Program-made: the position numbers and the translations under genes | NCBI GenBank assembly: GCA_946811695.1 | Contig: OX328130.1 | Coordinates: 69,737,973-69,801,972 of the forward strand | Direction: 5' to 3' | From: Gonocerus acuteangulatus | Lineage: Eukaryota > Arthropoda > Insecta > Hemiptera > Coreidae | Length of the DNA stretch: 64,000 nt | Notes under the pieces: model-generated | The model's input: the letters and a program-made list of their open reading frames with translations, nothing else | Database searches by the model: none | Told to the model about the DNA's origin: nothing | In this document: positions 1 through 9,823 of the stretch, piece by piece | Numbering within the stretch: position 1 is the first letter of the stretch | Layout: every line of letters begins with the position of its first letter

Positions 1-68
1 AAGTATTAGAACGTTACCACCATAAATGTAAGTGGGGTCCTGGTGGACCCCACGTGGTCGTCGGAGGG
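1..68. mobile_element. piggyBac-like MITE, right end only
   Basis: The last bases before 69 read GTGGTCGTCGGAGGG and are followed by TTAA (69-72). This is the AGGG/TTAA signature of a piggyBac-type right terminus. Just inside is a hairpin built on GGGGTCC and GGACCCC. The same right end closes the complete element at 52147-53005, so this is the 3' end of a sister copy whose left part lies outside the window. No coding sequence is visible. Confidence 0.7.
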
Positions 69-1805
69 TTAATTAACTTTTTGTTTGGTTGAATATTCAT
101 TATTATTATTATTTTTTTTTTTTACGGCGCATCAACATAAATTTTGGCCAATAGCGCCGATGTCCAGGGTGCAGCCAGGAACTTTCTCAGCGAGCCCTGA
201 GATGAGAAAATTTCTGGCACCGGTGGGGATCGAACCCACCATCTCCCGCTTATGAATCCAGCGCGCTAGCCACTAGACCACGGGAGACCCCAATATTCAT
301 TATTATTAATAATTTCCTTATCATTATTTTTATTATTTATTAATTGGTTATTAAATTCCTATTTAAATTTATCATTAATTAACTAATTTCTTAATTCTTT
401 TTCTTATCATTTATATAATTAATACATTTAATTAATTCTTCAGTACCCTTAATTTTATTTATTTCATTACCATTCATTTTCTTATTATTTTTATTACTTT
501 CTTTTTTTAAAGCCTTATTTTTATTATTTCTTTCATTATTAATTATTGTTTTTTATTCCCTTTAAAAATTTCCTAGGTCTTTTCTTTATTACATTTATTA
601 ATTCTTTCTTCGTTTTATAACTTATTTTCGCTATCTATCTTATCATTAATTATTTCCTTATTATTATTTACATTGTATGTGTTACCTTCAGTTAATTCAC
701 TTAATGTTTCATTTTCTGATTTATTACTAATTACTTTTTATATTTTCAGAGTCTTTATGAATATCTGTAATAGATTCAATGTCGTGTCTTGTTTTATTTT
801 ATTGTCTTCTGCTTTCTTATCTTGACTTGGTTGTTCAATATATTTTTGTTCATCTTTAATAAACCCTTATTTAATTATATTAAGTTCTTTTTCATTATGT
901 TCTTGTAGTTGTAAGCTCAATGATACATTACTATTTGTTTGAAACTTAAAAGCTAAGTCAATTTCCAATTATGTTATATTATGAATTTGTATATTGTTTT
1001 CCCTTTTTATTTTCACTAGTGTATCTAGTAATTTTTATGTGTCTTGTTACAGTGCGAGTACAGTGTCTGTAGTGACGTTATTTATTATAATTAAATAGTT
1101 AAGTTTGTCTATTAAGTGATCCCTTGTATCTGTAGTTTGTTTTATCTTCCTGCCCATCTCTTTGTATCATTTTGTTTCATTACAGCCTGACACTTTTCGT
1201 CATTATTATTGTTAGAAAAATGTTTTTTGTTTTGTGGATAAATTGGTTTAAACATTTGTGGGAAATTGTGTTTTTGGTTGCAAAGTTTTCAGTCATGATA
1301 AGCATTATGGTGTTTATTTTTAAAATACATTATGGATTATTTAAGTAATGAAAAATAATCATTTTATTGTCAATCGCTTCATTAATCTGTGTTACTTCAT
1401 TAATTATTACTCCTAGGTCTTTTAGTAATTTATTAAAGTATTTATTTCTTGTTTTATTTGTTGTACAATTTCATCCGTATTATCAGTTACAGTATTATAA
1501 TTTTCACTTAGGTCATTAATTACTCTAAAGTAAACACTTGTGTTAATCCTCTGTTGAATTCGTTCCTCTTTTCTTTTATTCGTTATTTACTAATTTTTTA
1601 TTCACTTTATTCATTCTTGTTCTTACTCATTATTTATTAATACTTTACTTAAATCATTACTTAATTCATGGTGTATTTATTACTTTTTTTTTCAATAATT
1701 AGTCTTTATTTACTTAATGATACCTAAAAAAAAACATTAATGTACACACTAATTTTGAAGTTACAAGTGCCTGACCTTGTTTGATGGAGATATTTCAAAT
1801 TTATT
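69..1805. repeat. AT-rich repeat block, copy A (part 1)
   Basis: This block matches 53006-55645 almost base for base, starting right after the piggyBac-like end in both places. It is made of degenerate TTATT/TTAATT-rich sequence and I see no gene in it. Copy A carries a SINE at 109-291 that copy B lacks. Copy B carries a 1.07-kb element at 53544-54608 whose empty site in copy A is the T run at 792-795. The shared part ends near 1805 (55645 in copy B). It is either a segmental duplication or a large degenerate transposon. Confidence 0.75.
109..291 (-). mobile_element. tRNA-derived SINE (SINE-1)
   Basis: Read on the minus strand it starts GGGTCTCCCGTGGTCTAGTG and carries a B-box GGTTCGATCCC (226-236). 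The anticodon-loop region resembles tRNA-Glu(TTC). A tRNA-unrelated body follows, ending in TTGATGCGCCGT plus a poly-A tail (poly-T near 110-122 on the plus strand). A 17-bp TSD, AATATTCATTATTATTA, flanks it at 92-108 and 292-308. The paralogous site at 53023-53045 is empty. A second member is at 47751-47936. It is not a working tRNA, because the anticodon stem is mismatched and the tail is a SINE body. Confidence 0.9.
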
Positions 1806-2996
1806 TTGGTGAGGTTCCTCCAGTTCTGCCGAGTCTAGAACAATGTTGGGATTAGACATGCGCGCCGCGCCGGCGCCGCTACGCCATGCCGGGTTTTGAG
1901 TGGCGCGCCGCCGCCGAGCCTAGTCAGTCGGCGCGCCGATTTCGTTGGCAATACTGGACAAAAGGGTGTAGCGGGTGGGTTAGGGTAGGAAAACAGCCAG
2001 TGTACTGCGTGGTAACCTGCCGCCATTTTTGGCTTACCTTCTCTTCGAGTAAACGCTTGTATGTTGTGCTATTTGATTGGGAAAAAGCTGAAAATAAAAT
2101 AATTTTAGGTACATAAAAATGGTATTTAACTCAAAAAATAAATCCAGCTTTTGTGGAAGATATTTTGAAAACCTCGCAATTGAAGAGCTAAACAAAAGTC
2201 TGACTCGCAGGAACTGCGTCATCTTAGCGCGGTTCCGTTCATATCCCTAGTGCCATTAGCAAAGGAGTAGAAGCAGTTATTGGTAGGTTTTGATCTTTCG
2301 TGAAAAATTTAAAATGAATCTCAAAGAGAAAGAAGATTTAACGCTCCAAAACAGGAAACAGATAGTATTCTAAGCGGAAATGACTCCCCTTACCTTCTCA
2401 AGGTTTGCCAAGGGAAACACTATTACCAATACGTTTCTCATTTTCATACCTTATTTTATTAAAATATTAATTTTACTATTAAATGCGATTGAAAAAACAA
2501 TAACCAATTAAAACGTTTGGTAAGTGACAAAACCCTGTTGGAAAAAACAAAACTAACAATTTTGAAGATTGAAGCATCTATTTCTCGGATTGACATCGCC
2601 CCATCAAAAATTACATCTGGACCTTTTTTGTAAGGAATTTAGTGAGCTTTCGAATTTCCACCTTCCACTCACCACGATTTCCCCCCGTTTTCGATATATG
2701 TAAGATATACGAAAATCCCAAAACCTTTCAAGTCTGTTAATGAAATATTTTATTTCTTGTACTTCCTTAACTCCGAACGGAACCAAAATTCACCTTAGTT
2801 TAGATGAATATCAAACGTCTGTACCAAGTTTTAACTAAATTAATCGTATATGAGTATCCAAACTGAAAATTACTTTGGAAAACGAGGTGTATTAATGTTT
2901 CTCAAAACGGGTACAGATATCGCTTTAAAATGGTTTTATACGTTGTTCTACGTTAAGAAATAAAACGAGTCCCTGCAAGCATATGAACTCGAAAAC

Positions 2997-3160
2997 GTGA
3001 ACGTTACGATTTTTTCGCGCGAATTTCGTTCCAAACCCCATCTTCCGGTTAACAGATTCTGCTGGCTTACGATTCGACCTTTCAAATTAAGAAAAATATT
3101 TTTGTGCCTCATTTTTGAGACATCAGGAGCGCGAACTGCATCATCTAAGCGTAGATCCGC
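2997..3160 (+). repeat. DINE/Helentron-like body fragment
   Basis: The segment from ACGTTACGATTTTTTCGCGC through CCTTTCAAATTA matches 23905-24080 (plus) and 36600-36760 (minus). These copies share a moderately conserved module that normally abuts a (TA)n tract and a TGTCTGTT motif. Similar degenerate stretches flank it at 2450-2700 and 3330-3535. There is no coding potential. It lies inside the 1853-4192 element. Confidence 0.55.
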
Positions 3161-3531
3161 TCATATCTCTAGTGCCATAAGTTAAGGATACATACAGTTA
3201 TTGGTAGGTTTTGATGTACCGCTAAGAATATAAAATAAAATCTCAAACAGAAGGATGTTTACGGCGCAACAACGACCGCCCTGCGAAAACACTAAGTTTC
3301 TCATTTTCTTACTTCCTTTTACGAAAAGACTAATTTTACTGATAATTTCAATTTTAAACAATCAATTAAAAAGTGAGATATACAAACCGACCCCCCCCCC
3401 CCCTACAAAAGAACAATACATACGCATTCGAAGTTTTATTCGCCATACGCATTCCCTTATTTCTCCGATTGACATCACCCCGTCGAAAATGTCTTTAGAA
3501 CCATTTTTGTAGAGAGATTTTGTAGCGAACA

Positions 3532-3534
<3 letters not shown>

Positions 3535-3618
<84 letters not shown>
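3535..3618. repeat. (TA)n microsatellite
   Basis: An uninterrupted AT dinucleotide run of about 80 bp follows GCGAACAGACA. The apparent Tyr-Ile open frames across it are artefacts. Confidence 0.95.
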
Positions 3619-3620
<2 letters not shown>

Positions 3621-4042
3621 TTGCCATACGTCCCGGTATTTGTCTCTTGCCTCTGGTCCATCCGGGTTTATCAATGTCCCGGAAACGGCTGTAAGATATA
3701 TAAAGTAATGGATTTAGTTTTTAAGAATCAATTATGAATTGTTTGCTTTTCTACAATGAATGCAGCGCCAAAGAAATGAGAACGATTGTAACTGTAATCA
3801 GAGAGCAAACGCAAGAACTAGCAAAAATAAGTAGCAAAATTTCCTTTTTTATTTCAACAAAGTGGGGAGACCAACAATTTAGTGTTCCCGATCCCCCACT
3901 CCTGTTACTCGCTGCGCTTAATAAAAAGGCTTAAAACTCACCATTTTGCTTCTAATTTTTACCATTTTTATCCCCCCCCCCCCCCCGGTATGCCCTTCTC
4001 ATATTAATGTGTCCCGGTTTCACTCACCAAAAATATGGCAAG

Positions 4043-4088
<46 letters not shown>

Positions 4089-4285
4089 AATTGTAACGTC
4101 TTCCTTTGGGGTTAAAAAAAATAGCCGCCGCCGCCGACCATTTTAGTCCAGCGCGCCGCCGCCGGAAAATTCAGCCTCGGCGCGCATGTCTAGTTGGGAT
4201 CCACACAGAACAACTCCTCTCTGTCAAGTTAAGCAAATCTCATCTTCACTGGATGGATGCTGACTCTGGAATGTCCTACCTCACG

Positions 4286-4570
4286 GTCACCAGATATGTT
4301 CCACAAATAGGAGAGACACTTTTTAAAAAGATAATTTATTTATTGATTTTAAAACATAATACACAACTGACTACATGAAATTTAGAAGATGTTTACACAA
4401 GTCTGGAGAGATTGGAACAGTCGGTTCTACTTGGTTGATAATAGAAAAGACTTTGACTGTACTGTGCTGAACTGAACTGACGACTCTGGTTATAAGACAG
4501 CCCCTATATAGAGAGGAAAAGGAGTGGGGATTTGAGTGAATTCGCTACCATAACTTAGGGGAAAGACAGA
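4286..4570 (-). mobile_element. possible LTR remnant, minus strand
   Basis: Read on the minus strand there is a TATA-like CTCTCTATATAGGGG near 4515-4500, then AATAAATAAATT near 4345. At 4290-4275 TGGTGACCGTGAGGTAGG resembles a primer binding site. This order fits an LTR followed by a PBS, but no matching second LTR was found in the window. It could also be unrelated sequence. From 4570 to 4884 I see only AT-rich sequence. Confidence 0.25.
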
Positions 4571-4889
4571 AGAAAATATCTGAACTTTTGATTTTACAAT
4601 TACTTTCTTTATATATAAATTCATTTATGAAGTAATGTTTATTATTTTGTTTTAATTAAAGTTAGGTTTTTATTTTTTCTATTAAATAAAAATCTATAGA
4701 AGATTAAATCATGCTTATAATATCATTTCAGAATTGAATACATAGAAAATGTTACATAATAAATGTCTGCCATTGCTTGTTACAACTAATAAGTCTACAT
4801 ACACCTTAATGTAACCACTTGAATCAAAACAAAGATTTATTTTGTTTACATTCATAGAGGTTTTTTGTGGTTTTATTTCCTAAACTAAT

Positions 4890-5019
4890 TGTTATGAGTA
4901 TCTAATGTTGGTATCAGTGGCATACCTCTTTGTATAACAGTCAGTCTATGCTTGTTAGTCCTAATGTAATAAAGTGCTTACTTATGTCTTTTGTGTCTCT
5001 ATCAATCACACATATAACA
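4890..5019 (+). repeat. LTR-A 5' LTR
   Basis: 130 bp, beginning TGTTATGAGTATC and ending CATATAACA, with AATAAAG inside as a likely polyadenylation signal. By eye it is near-identical to 6348-6477. Confidence 0.92.
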
Positions 5020-5032
5020 TGGTGTCAGAAGT
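5020..5032 (+). promoter_or_regulatory. PBS of LTR-A, tRNA-Leu type
   Basis: TGGTGTCAGAAGT starts directly after the 5' LTR. It is complementary to the CCA-extended 3' end of insect tRNA-Leu (ACTTCTGACA-CCA). The match stops after about 13 bases. Confidence 0.7.
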
Positions 5033-5131
5033 AAAGTCAAAATGTTTTAGTCGCGTTTATGTTCAAGATACGTCTATTTATTTCCAATCTTAATTAAACT
5101 TATGTTAGAGACAAATCGGTAAGACTCGGTA

Positions 5132-5395
5132 ATGGCTGAAGCACGTGGTAAGAGTGCCACCATGTCGTGTACCATTCAGCATATGGACTTCAAAAGTCCT
5201 AATTTGTCCTATAGCTGGAAAAAATGGTTAACACAATTCACCATTTTCCTGAAGGCCACTAATTTAGAAAAAGAAGACGACTCTAGGAAGGTTGCGCTTC
5301 TGCTTCATCACCTGGGACAAGACGCCATCGAGATTTTCAATTCTTTTAATGTCAAACTAGACGAGGTAACATTTAAAGCTTTAGTCTACTACTAA
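5132..5395 (+). pseudogene. gag N-terminal fragment (LTR-A)
   Basis: The 87-codon frame contains a Trp-rich capsid-start pattern (SWKKWLTQFTIFL ... LLLHHLGQDAIEIFNSF) typical of Ty3/gypsy Gag of the K02A2.6-like invertebrate group. A normal Gag is several times longer and carries a zinc knuckle, which is missing. The frame stops at 5393-5395 and remnants of protease and pol follow at once, so most of gag has been deleted. Confidence 0.7.
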
Positions 5396-5397
5396 AT

Positions 5398-5814
5398 GTG
5401 ATTGGTGAGTTTTTATTGAACTGTATTGTCAAAGGTAAAGAAAATATTGTTAAATTTCATGTAGTGGAAATTGATTGTAAAACAATACTTGGTCTCAAGA
5501 CATGTGTTGACTTAAAATTAGTCAAACGTATAAATAATGTAACATTTTCAGATCAGTCTGGCAATAATTTTATTACTGAATATAAAGATGTTTTTGAAGG
5601 TCTAGGTCGATTAAATACTAAATGTAATTTGTCTATAGATAAGTTAGTAACTCCAAACAATATTAAAAATATTGTCAAATCTTGTAGTGTCTTTCAGGAG
5701 TTCAGTAACAATAACAGTAACCTTCCCTTGTTACCACATGAAGTCAAAATGTTACCTTGGAATATGGATTTAAGCTCCAAAAAGTATTTAGTTTGCATAG
5801 ATTATTTTTTCTAA
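5398..5814 (+). pseudogene. protease/RT-start fragment (LTR-A)
   Basis: The C-terminal half of a retropepsin-like fold can be read (VKFHVVEIDCKTILGLKTC), followed by the region that precedes RT in Ty3/gypsy Pol (EYKDVFEGLGRL). The catalytic DSG/DTG motif is missing upstream and the RT palm is missing downstream. It ends at a stop at 5812. Confidence 0.65.
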
Positions 5815-6040
5815 ATATATAGAAATTGCTCTGCTCAATAAAGGATTTACTGCGTCTATTGTAATTCAGGAACTTTTTGCCCGTCATGGAGTGCCTGCAG
5901 TTTTAGTCTCTGGTAATGGTCCACCTTTCAATTCATATCTCTTTAAAGACTTTGTTAATTCCTGGGATATTGAGCATGTAACTAGTAGTCCATATCATTA
6001 TCAATCTCATGGTCTAGTTGAAAGGTCTTTTCAAACATTA
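5815..6040 (+). pseudogene. integrase core fragment (LTR-A)
   Basis: A shifted reading frame gives an integrase-core segment (GFTASIVIQELFARHGVPAV, then SGNGPPFNS, then SHGLVERSFQTLKK). It keeps the second catalytic region, with the usual Asp replaced in SGNG, and the third Glu in VERSFQTLK. It runs into poly-A at 6038. The first catalytic Asp and the HHCC finger are absent. Confidence 0.65.
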
Positions 6041-6089
6041 AAAAAAAAAAAAAAAAAAAAAACATGATTAATTATATCAATCACTCTAG

Positions 6090-6262
6090 TCAAGTCATTT
6101 ATTATGTCAAAGTCAAGTCATTTATTATGTCAAAGTCAAGTAATTTATTATGTCAAAGTCAAGTCATTTATTAAGTCAAAGTCAATTCATTTATTATGTC
6201 AAAGTCAAGTAATTTATTATGTCAAAGTCAAGTCATTTATTATGTCAAAGTCAAGTCATTAA
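6090..6262. repeat. 23-bp tandem repeat array
   Basis: About 7.5 head-to-tail copies of TCAAGTCATTTATTATGTC plus AAAG, with single-base variants. They lie inside LTR-A between the integrase remnant and the purine tract. There are no unique spacers, so this is a minisatellite and not a CRISPR array. Confidence 0.9.
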
Positions 6263-6347
6263 TTTGTTAAGTTAATTCAAGTTATGTTAATTTGTATGTG
6301 TTTCTTGAATTTAATGTATTTCAGTTGTTTTTGTATAAAAGGGAAGA

Positions 6348-6477
6348 TGTTATGAGTATCTAATGTTGGTATCAGTGGCATACCTCTTTGTATAACAGTC
6401 AGTCTATGCTTGTTAGTCCTAATGTAATAAAGTGCTTACTTATGTCTTTTGTGTCTCTATCAATCACACATATAACA
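6348..6477 (+). repeat. LTR-A 3' LTR
   Basis: 130-bp partner of 4890-5019, preceded by the purine tract at 6337-6347 and followed by the TSD CTAAT. Confidence 0.92.
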
Positions 6478-6561
6478 CTAATCAGTTACATAGTAGTTAT
6501 CACTCTACTTTCAGGAGATAATTCAAGCTGGTGATATGCATTTTTTAAATCAATTAATGTG
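6478..6561 (-). pseudogene. element H RT fragment between two insertions
   Basis: On the minus strand this 84-bp island reads LKNAYHQLELSPESRVITT, the Ty3/gypsy RT segment just downstream of the region at 11937-12287. LTR-A begins on one side and LTR-B on the other. The island is therefore a piece of the older element H stranded between two later insertions. A stop (TAA) follows the last T residues. Confidence 0.85.
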
Positions 6562-6716
6562 TGTGGTATATTTCATATGCTATGTAGTATGGTTGCTTGG
6601 CAACAAAAACAAAAGACTGTTCTGTTGTGTTATATCTTGTTACAAAATACATTTCTTCAATTCTGTTTTCATTAATACTTCTCTTTATTGATTACATTCA
6701 TCAAGTTACAATATTC
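6562..6716 (+). repeat. LTR-B 5' LTR
   Basis: Starts TGTGGTATATTTCATATGC and ends ACAATATTC. It has one extra A in an A-run and two substitutions relative to 11783-11936. Confidence 0.88.
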
Positions 6717-6840
6717 TAGCGACGAGGATTGAAAAAAAAAAAGGATTTTACTTATGTGTGTTTACAAAGAGATGGAAAATTCAACTTGGAATCCAGATAA
6801 GTATTGAACATTTTCAACTTTTCAAACTTCACTTCACAAA

Positions 6841-7580
6841 ATGAATGAAGCCCAACTTCAGAAAGTTCTCAAAGCTTTTCAAGCTCAACAGAATACATTT
6901 TTAACTAACCTATTCGAACAGTTTAATCTATCAACTAGCACTAGTACCAGTACTTTGTCTCCTTTTGAAAATTTTGACCCAGGAAAGGAAAAGTTCTCAT
7001 GTTACCTTGAACGATTTGATAACTACTGTTTTATGAAAAATGTTGTTGACAAAGACAAAGTTAGCCCAACTTCTTTGTGCTTCAATAGGTTCTCAGAATT
7101 ACAATAACCTGGCAGCATTCCTAGGTCCAGAGAAATCCGTCAAGAATCTAGCCTATGATGACCTTATCTCATGCTTCAAAACTTTACTCATTCCAAAGAA
7201 AAATGTAGTTGTCTCTCAACATTATTTCTTTAATGTAGTTCAAAATGAATATCAAAACATTGCGGACTTTGTCTCTGCATTAAAGAGAAATATTTCAGAT
7301 GGTGAGTTCTCTGTCAAATGTGAATGGAACAAAACTGTCTCAGTTTATGATATTTTCCTTGCGAGCTCAGTTTATTCGTGGTCTTCGAGATGACTGGATT
7401 CGGGAACAAATTCTTCAGTCTGACAAGTTAACATTTGATGACATTGTACTCAAAGCTACAGCTTCCAAACTAGACTGTAGAGAGTTAAAACAAACTACGG
7501 CTGGTCATTCAAATTCTCTGAATTATTCAAATCCTAATGAAATAAATCAAATTTCGAACAGGAGCAGATCAAAAACATGA
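6841..7580 (+). pseudogene. gag of LTR-B, frameshifted
   Basis: The reading begins MNEAQLQKVLKAFQAQQNTF and continues as a capsid-like sequence across three overlapping frames (breaks near 7100 and 7370). Recognisable capsid features include FENFDPGKEKFSCYLERFDN and FIRGLRDDWIREQILQS. A single intact Gag would need both shifts resolved, so this copy is inactive. Confidence 0.75.
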
Positions 7581-7639
7581 AACCAATCCAGATCCAGGTA
7601 TTCTTCAGGTTCTAGTCGCACGACACAAGGAAGGTCCAG

Positions 7640-8426
7640 TCCGAAGCCGAATTTTCGAGAACTAGGGATAAAAAACTGTTGCCTGAGATGTGGAAAACCT
7701 AATCACAAGGTACCCGAATGCAGAATTAAAAGATACAGGGTAAGATGTGGATTTTACAACAGAGATGGCCATGTTTCAAAGGTATGTTTGAAAACTTTAC
7801 TAGGTCGTCACAAAGGATCAAATGATCCCACATACACTGTTCATGTGGAACATAATACCCTAAAACCCGTAGAATACGGTTTGAATAATATTCAAGTAGA
7901 AGATCTATTCAATGTCGACTCTGATAAGTATCTTATTGACGTAATACTGAATGGGAAAATTCAAAAATTTGAAGTCGACTCAGTTGCTAAATTTTCCCTT
8001 TTATCCCAGAATGCTTTTCAAAAACTCAACTTGCAAACATCCCTTGAGAAGACACAAGTAGCATTTCGCTCCTACTCAGGTGATATAACACCAGTAGGAA
8101 AAGTATCAGTCAATGTATCCTATGGTGGGGAAAGTTTTGTAGGTGATTTATATATTGTACCCAATGGTCATGATGCTCTCCTGGGTAGACAATGGATCAG
8201 AGATATTGAACTAAAACGCATAGATGAAAATAAGAATTTACCTTTTGCTCCTACTCTTCAAATTCAACCTAATAATTCTATTGATGATATCATACAAAAA
8301 TTTTCCCCTACATTTAAAGAAAAAGTTGGTTGCGTTCCAGATTTCCAAGTTTCATTACAGCTGAGGAACGGCGCAAAGCCAATCTTTTCAAGACAACGGA
8401 ACATCCCCTATGCTCTTCTTGAATGA
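7640..8426 (+). pseudogene. nucleocapsid and protease of LTR-B
   Basis: A zinc knuckle region reads NCCLRCGKPNHKVPEC and then RVRCGFYNRDGHVSKVC at about 7677-7787; the second knuckle matches CX2CX4HX4C only loosely. From 7788 the frame is protease-like and ends with ALLGRQWI. The catalytic triad position reads VDSVA where DSGA is expected, so the protease looks catalytically dead. A stop at 8424-8426 precedes RT. Confidence 0.75.
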
Positions 8427-9023
8427 GTTAACAAAGAATTAGACTCCCTGGAAGCAGATGAAATCATCACACTAGTTGCTGCAAGTGTTTGGGGTTCGCA
8501 CTTGGTATGTATACCGAAGACTGATGGAGGTGTTCGTTTGTGTGTAGATTACAAATGTGGTGTGAACGAACGTCTTGTCCAGGCCAAACACCCAATCCGA
8601 CGGATTGATGATGTTCTTCATAGCCTCAGGAACTCTCGCTTCTTTTGTAAGTTAGACCTTTACAAGGCATACCTACACTTAGAAGTAGATGGGGAGAGTA
8701 GCAAAATTCAAACTATTTCAACACATAGGGGGACTTATCGCATGAACCGTCTCAGCTTTGGTATTAAAACAGCCCCATCTGATTTCAATCGTATCCTTTG
8801 TCAAATTCTGACAGGTCTTCAAGGCGTGGAAGCATATTTTGATGACATAATCATCCATGGCCCTACATAACAGGCTTGCCTTCAAAATCTATACGCTTGT
8901 CTTGAGAAAATTTCTCGATATGACCTTCATCTTGATAAAAACAAGTATTCATTCCTATCTGAGAAAATTGAATATTTGGGTCACATTGTAGAATTCAATA
9001 AAATTAGCAAGAATCCTGTGAAG
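8427..9023 (+). pseudogene. reverse transcriptase of LTR-B, 5' part
   Basis: RT motifs can be read in order: GVRLCVDYK, FFCKLDLYKAYLHLEV, FGIKTAPSDFNRIL and the catalytic box AYFDDIIIHG. A stop at 8868-8870 breaks the frame; sequence up to 9023 continues as HLDKNKYSFLSEKIEYLGHI. The reading is then cut by the TIR element at 9032 and resumes at 9824. Confidence 0.8.
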
Positions 9024-9031
9024 GTAAAAGC

Positions 9032-9815
9032 GGGTCTTTTTGCGAAGGCCACATCCAGTTACTTTTGAAGTAGCAGTAGTGATTGTATCAGTGATTCAGC
9101 GCATGCGCATATCTCCTTTGCCTTCCTATTGGAGGATTCCGATGACCAATTGCTTTGGTTCTTGCTGGGAGTAAAGTAACCTTCAACAGTGAATTAGCTT
9201 TTGTGTATGAAAAAGCTCTGTTTATGTTAGTGAGAAAAATGAGTCTTTTACAATTAGTTCGCGATGTTCCTGACAAAGAAAAAGGGTTTGGTTTCTTACT
9301 CGGAAAAATTAATGGAATCCTATTAATTTTAGCGAGTTGGATAGACTAGAGTCGGTAAAATTAATGTAATTCTATTAATTGCGAGTTGGATTGACTAGGG
9401 TTTTGATATCTTCTTGAGCGAGCGGAGCGTAGCGTAGCGAGCGGAAACGCGTAGCATGTAATACCTAATAAATGTAAAATATCCAAAAAAGAGAGAGAAA
9501 ACGATTAAAATATGTTTGTTCACAAATAACTTGTTTGTTATCCTTCATAACCTGCAAAACAGTCAACTTTAATGCTTAATAACTTATTTCATAGTTTAGA
9601 GAATTGATTTTGATCATATTAACCTTTTTATTAATAAATATTGCTTGCCATTATCTAATATGAATTATAACCGTAGATAACGAGTCAAGAAGTAGTAGAT
9701 AACCAGCAAAGAACCTATAAGCTAATCAGTAAGCTTATCAGCGAGTACGAGTAACTGTTATAAATCACTACTGCTACTTCAAAAGTAACTGGATGTGGTC
9801 TTCGCAAAAAGACCC
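9032..9815. mobile_element. 784-bp TIR element (8-bp TSD) inside LTR-B pol
   Basis: Terminal inverted repeats of about 53 bp begin GGGTCTTTTTGCGAAG and differ at one position. The 8-bp TSD is GTAAAAGC (9024-9031, 9816-9823), and the pol frame resumes on the far side. The interior has a doubled GCGAGTTGGATTGACTAG motif and a GAGCGAGCGGAGCG-rich core near 9414-9455, but no gene. Related ends occur at 32567-32618 and related cores at 14259 and 31681. The GG start with an 8-bp TSD suggests Merlin, P or hAT-type mobilisation; I cannot decide which. Confidence 0.92.
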
Positions 9816-9823
9816 GTAAAAGC

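Larger units (their letters stand above)
1853..4192. mobile_element. hAT-like non-autonomous DNA transposon (8-bp TSD)
   Basis: The termini are inverted: TAGACATGCGCGCCG at 1853 and its complement ending at 4192. They are flanked by an 8-bp duplication GTTGGGAT (1845-1852 and 4193-4200). Subterminal zones of about 80 bp are very rich in GCC/CGG and stand out from the AT-rich surroundings. The interior has no transposase; it holds DINE-like fragments (about 2450-3530) and (TA)n tracts at 3535-3618 and 4047-4084. The 8-bp TSD and the TAG start suggest hAT, but no transposase supports this. Confidence 0.75.
4890..6477 (+). mobile_element. LTR-A: short internally deleted Ty3/gypsy element
   Basis: A complete insertion with two 130-bp LTRs (4890-5019, 6348-6477) starting TGTTATGAG and ending ATAACA, flanked by a 5-bp TSD CTAAT (4885-4889, 6478-6482). 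A PBS for tRNA-Leu follows the 5' LTR, and a purine tract AAAAGGGAAGA precedes the 3' LTR. Inside are joined remnants of gag, protease and integrase with no reverse transcriptase core, a poly-A run (6038-6062) and a 23-bp tandem array. It depends on a helper element. It is inserted into element H, whose reverse transcriptase reading resumes at 6478. Confidence 0.92.

Noticed and set aside
213..291. tRNA-Glu-like sequence as a functional tRNA gene (also 47751-47830 and 63185-63290)
   Set aside because: Anticodon stems are mismatched and each continues into a SINE body with A tail and TSD, or into a palindrome.
3362..3661. Open frame of repeated Tyr-Ile across a TA tract
   Set aside because: It is simple-sequence translation; the same happens at 19765, 32591, 34735, 36516 and 41488.
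6090..6262. Regular 23-bp repeats that might be read as a CRISPR array
   Set aside because: There are no spacers; units are directly adjacent and the setting is a eukaryotic LTR element.
9088..9349. Small open frames inside the 784-bp TIR element
   Set aside because: They lie in terminal repeats and internal repeats with no transposase motif.
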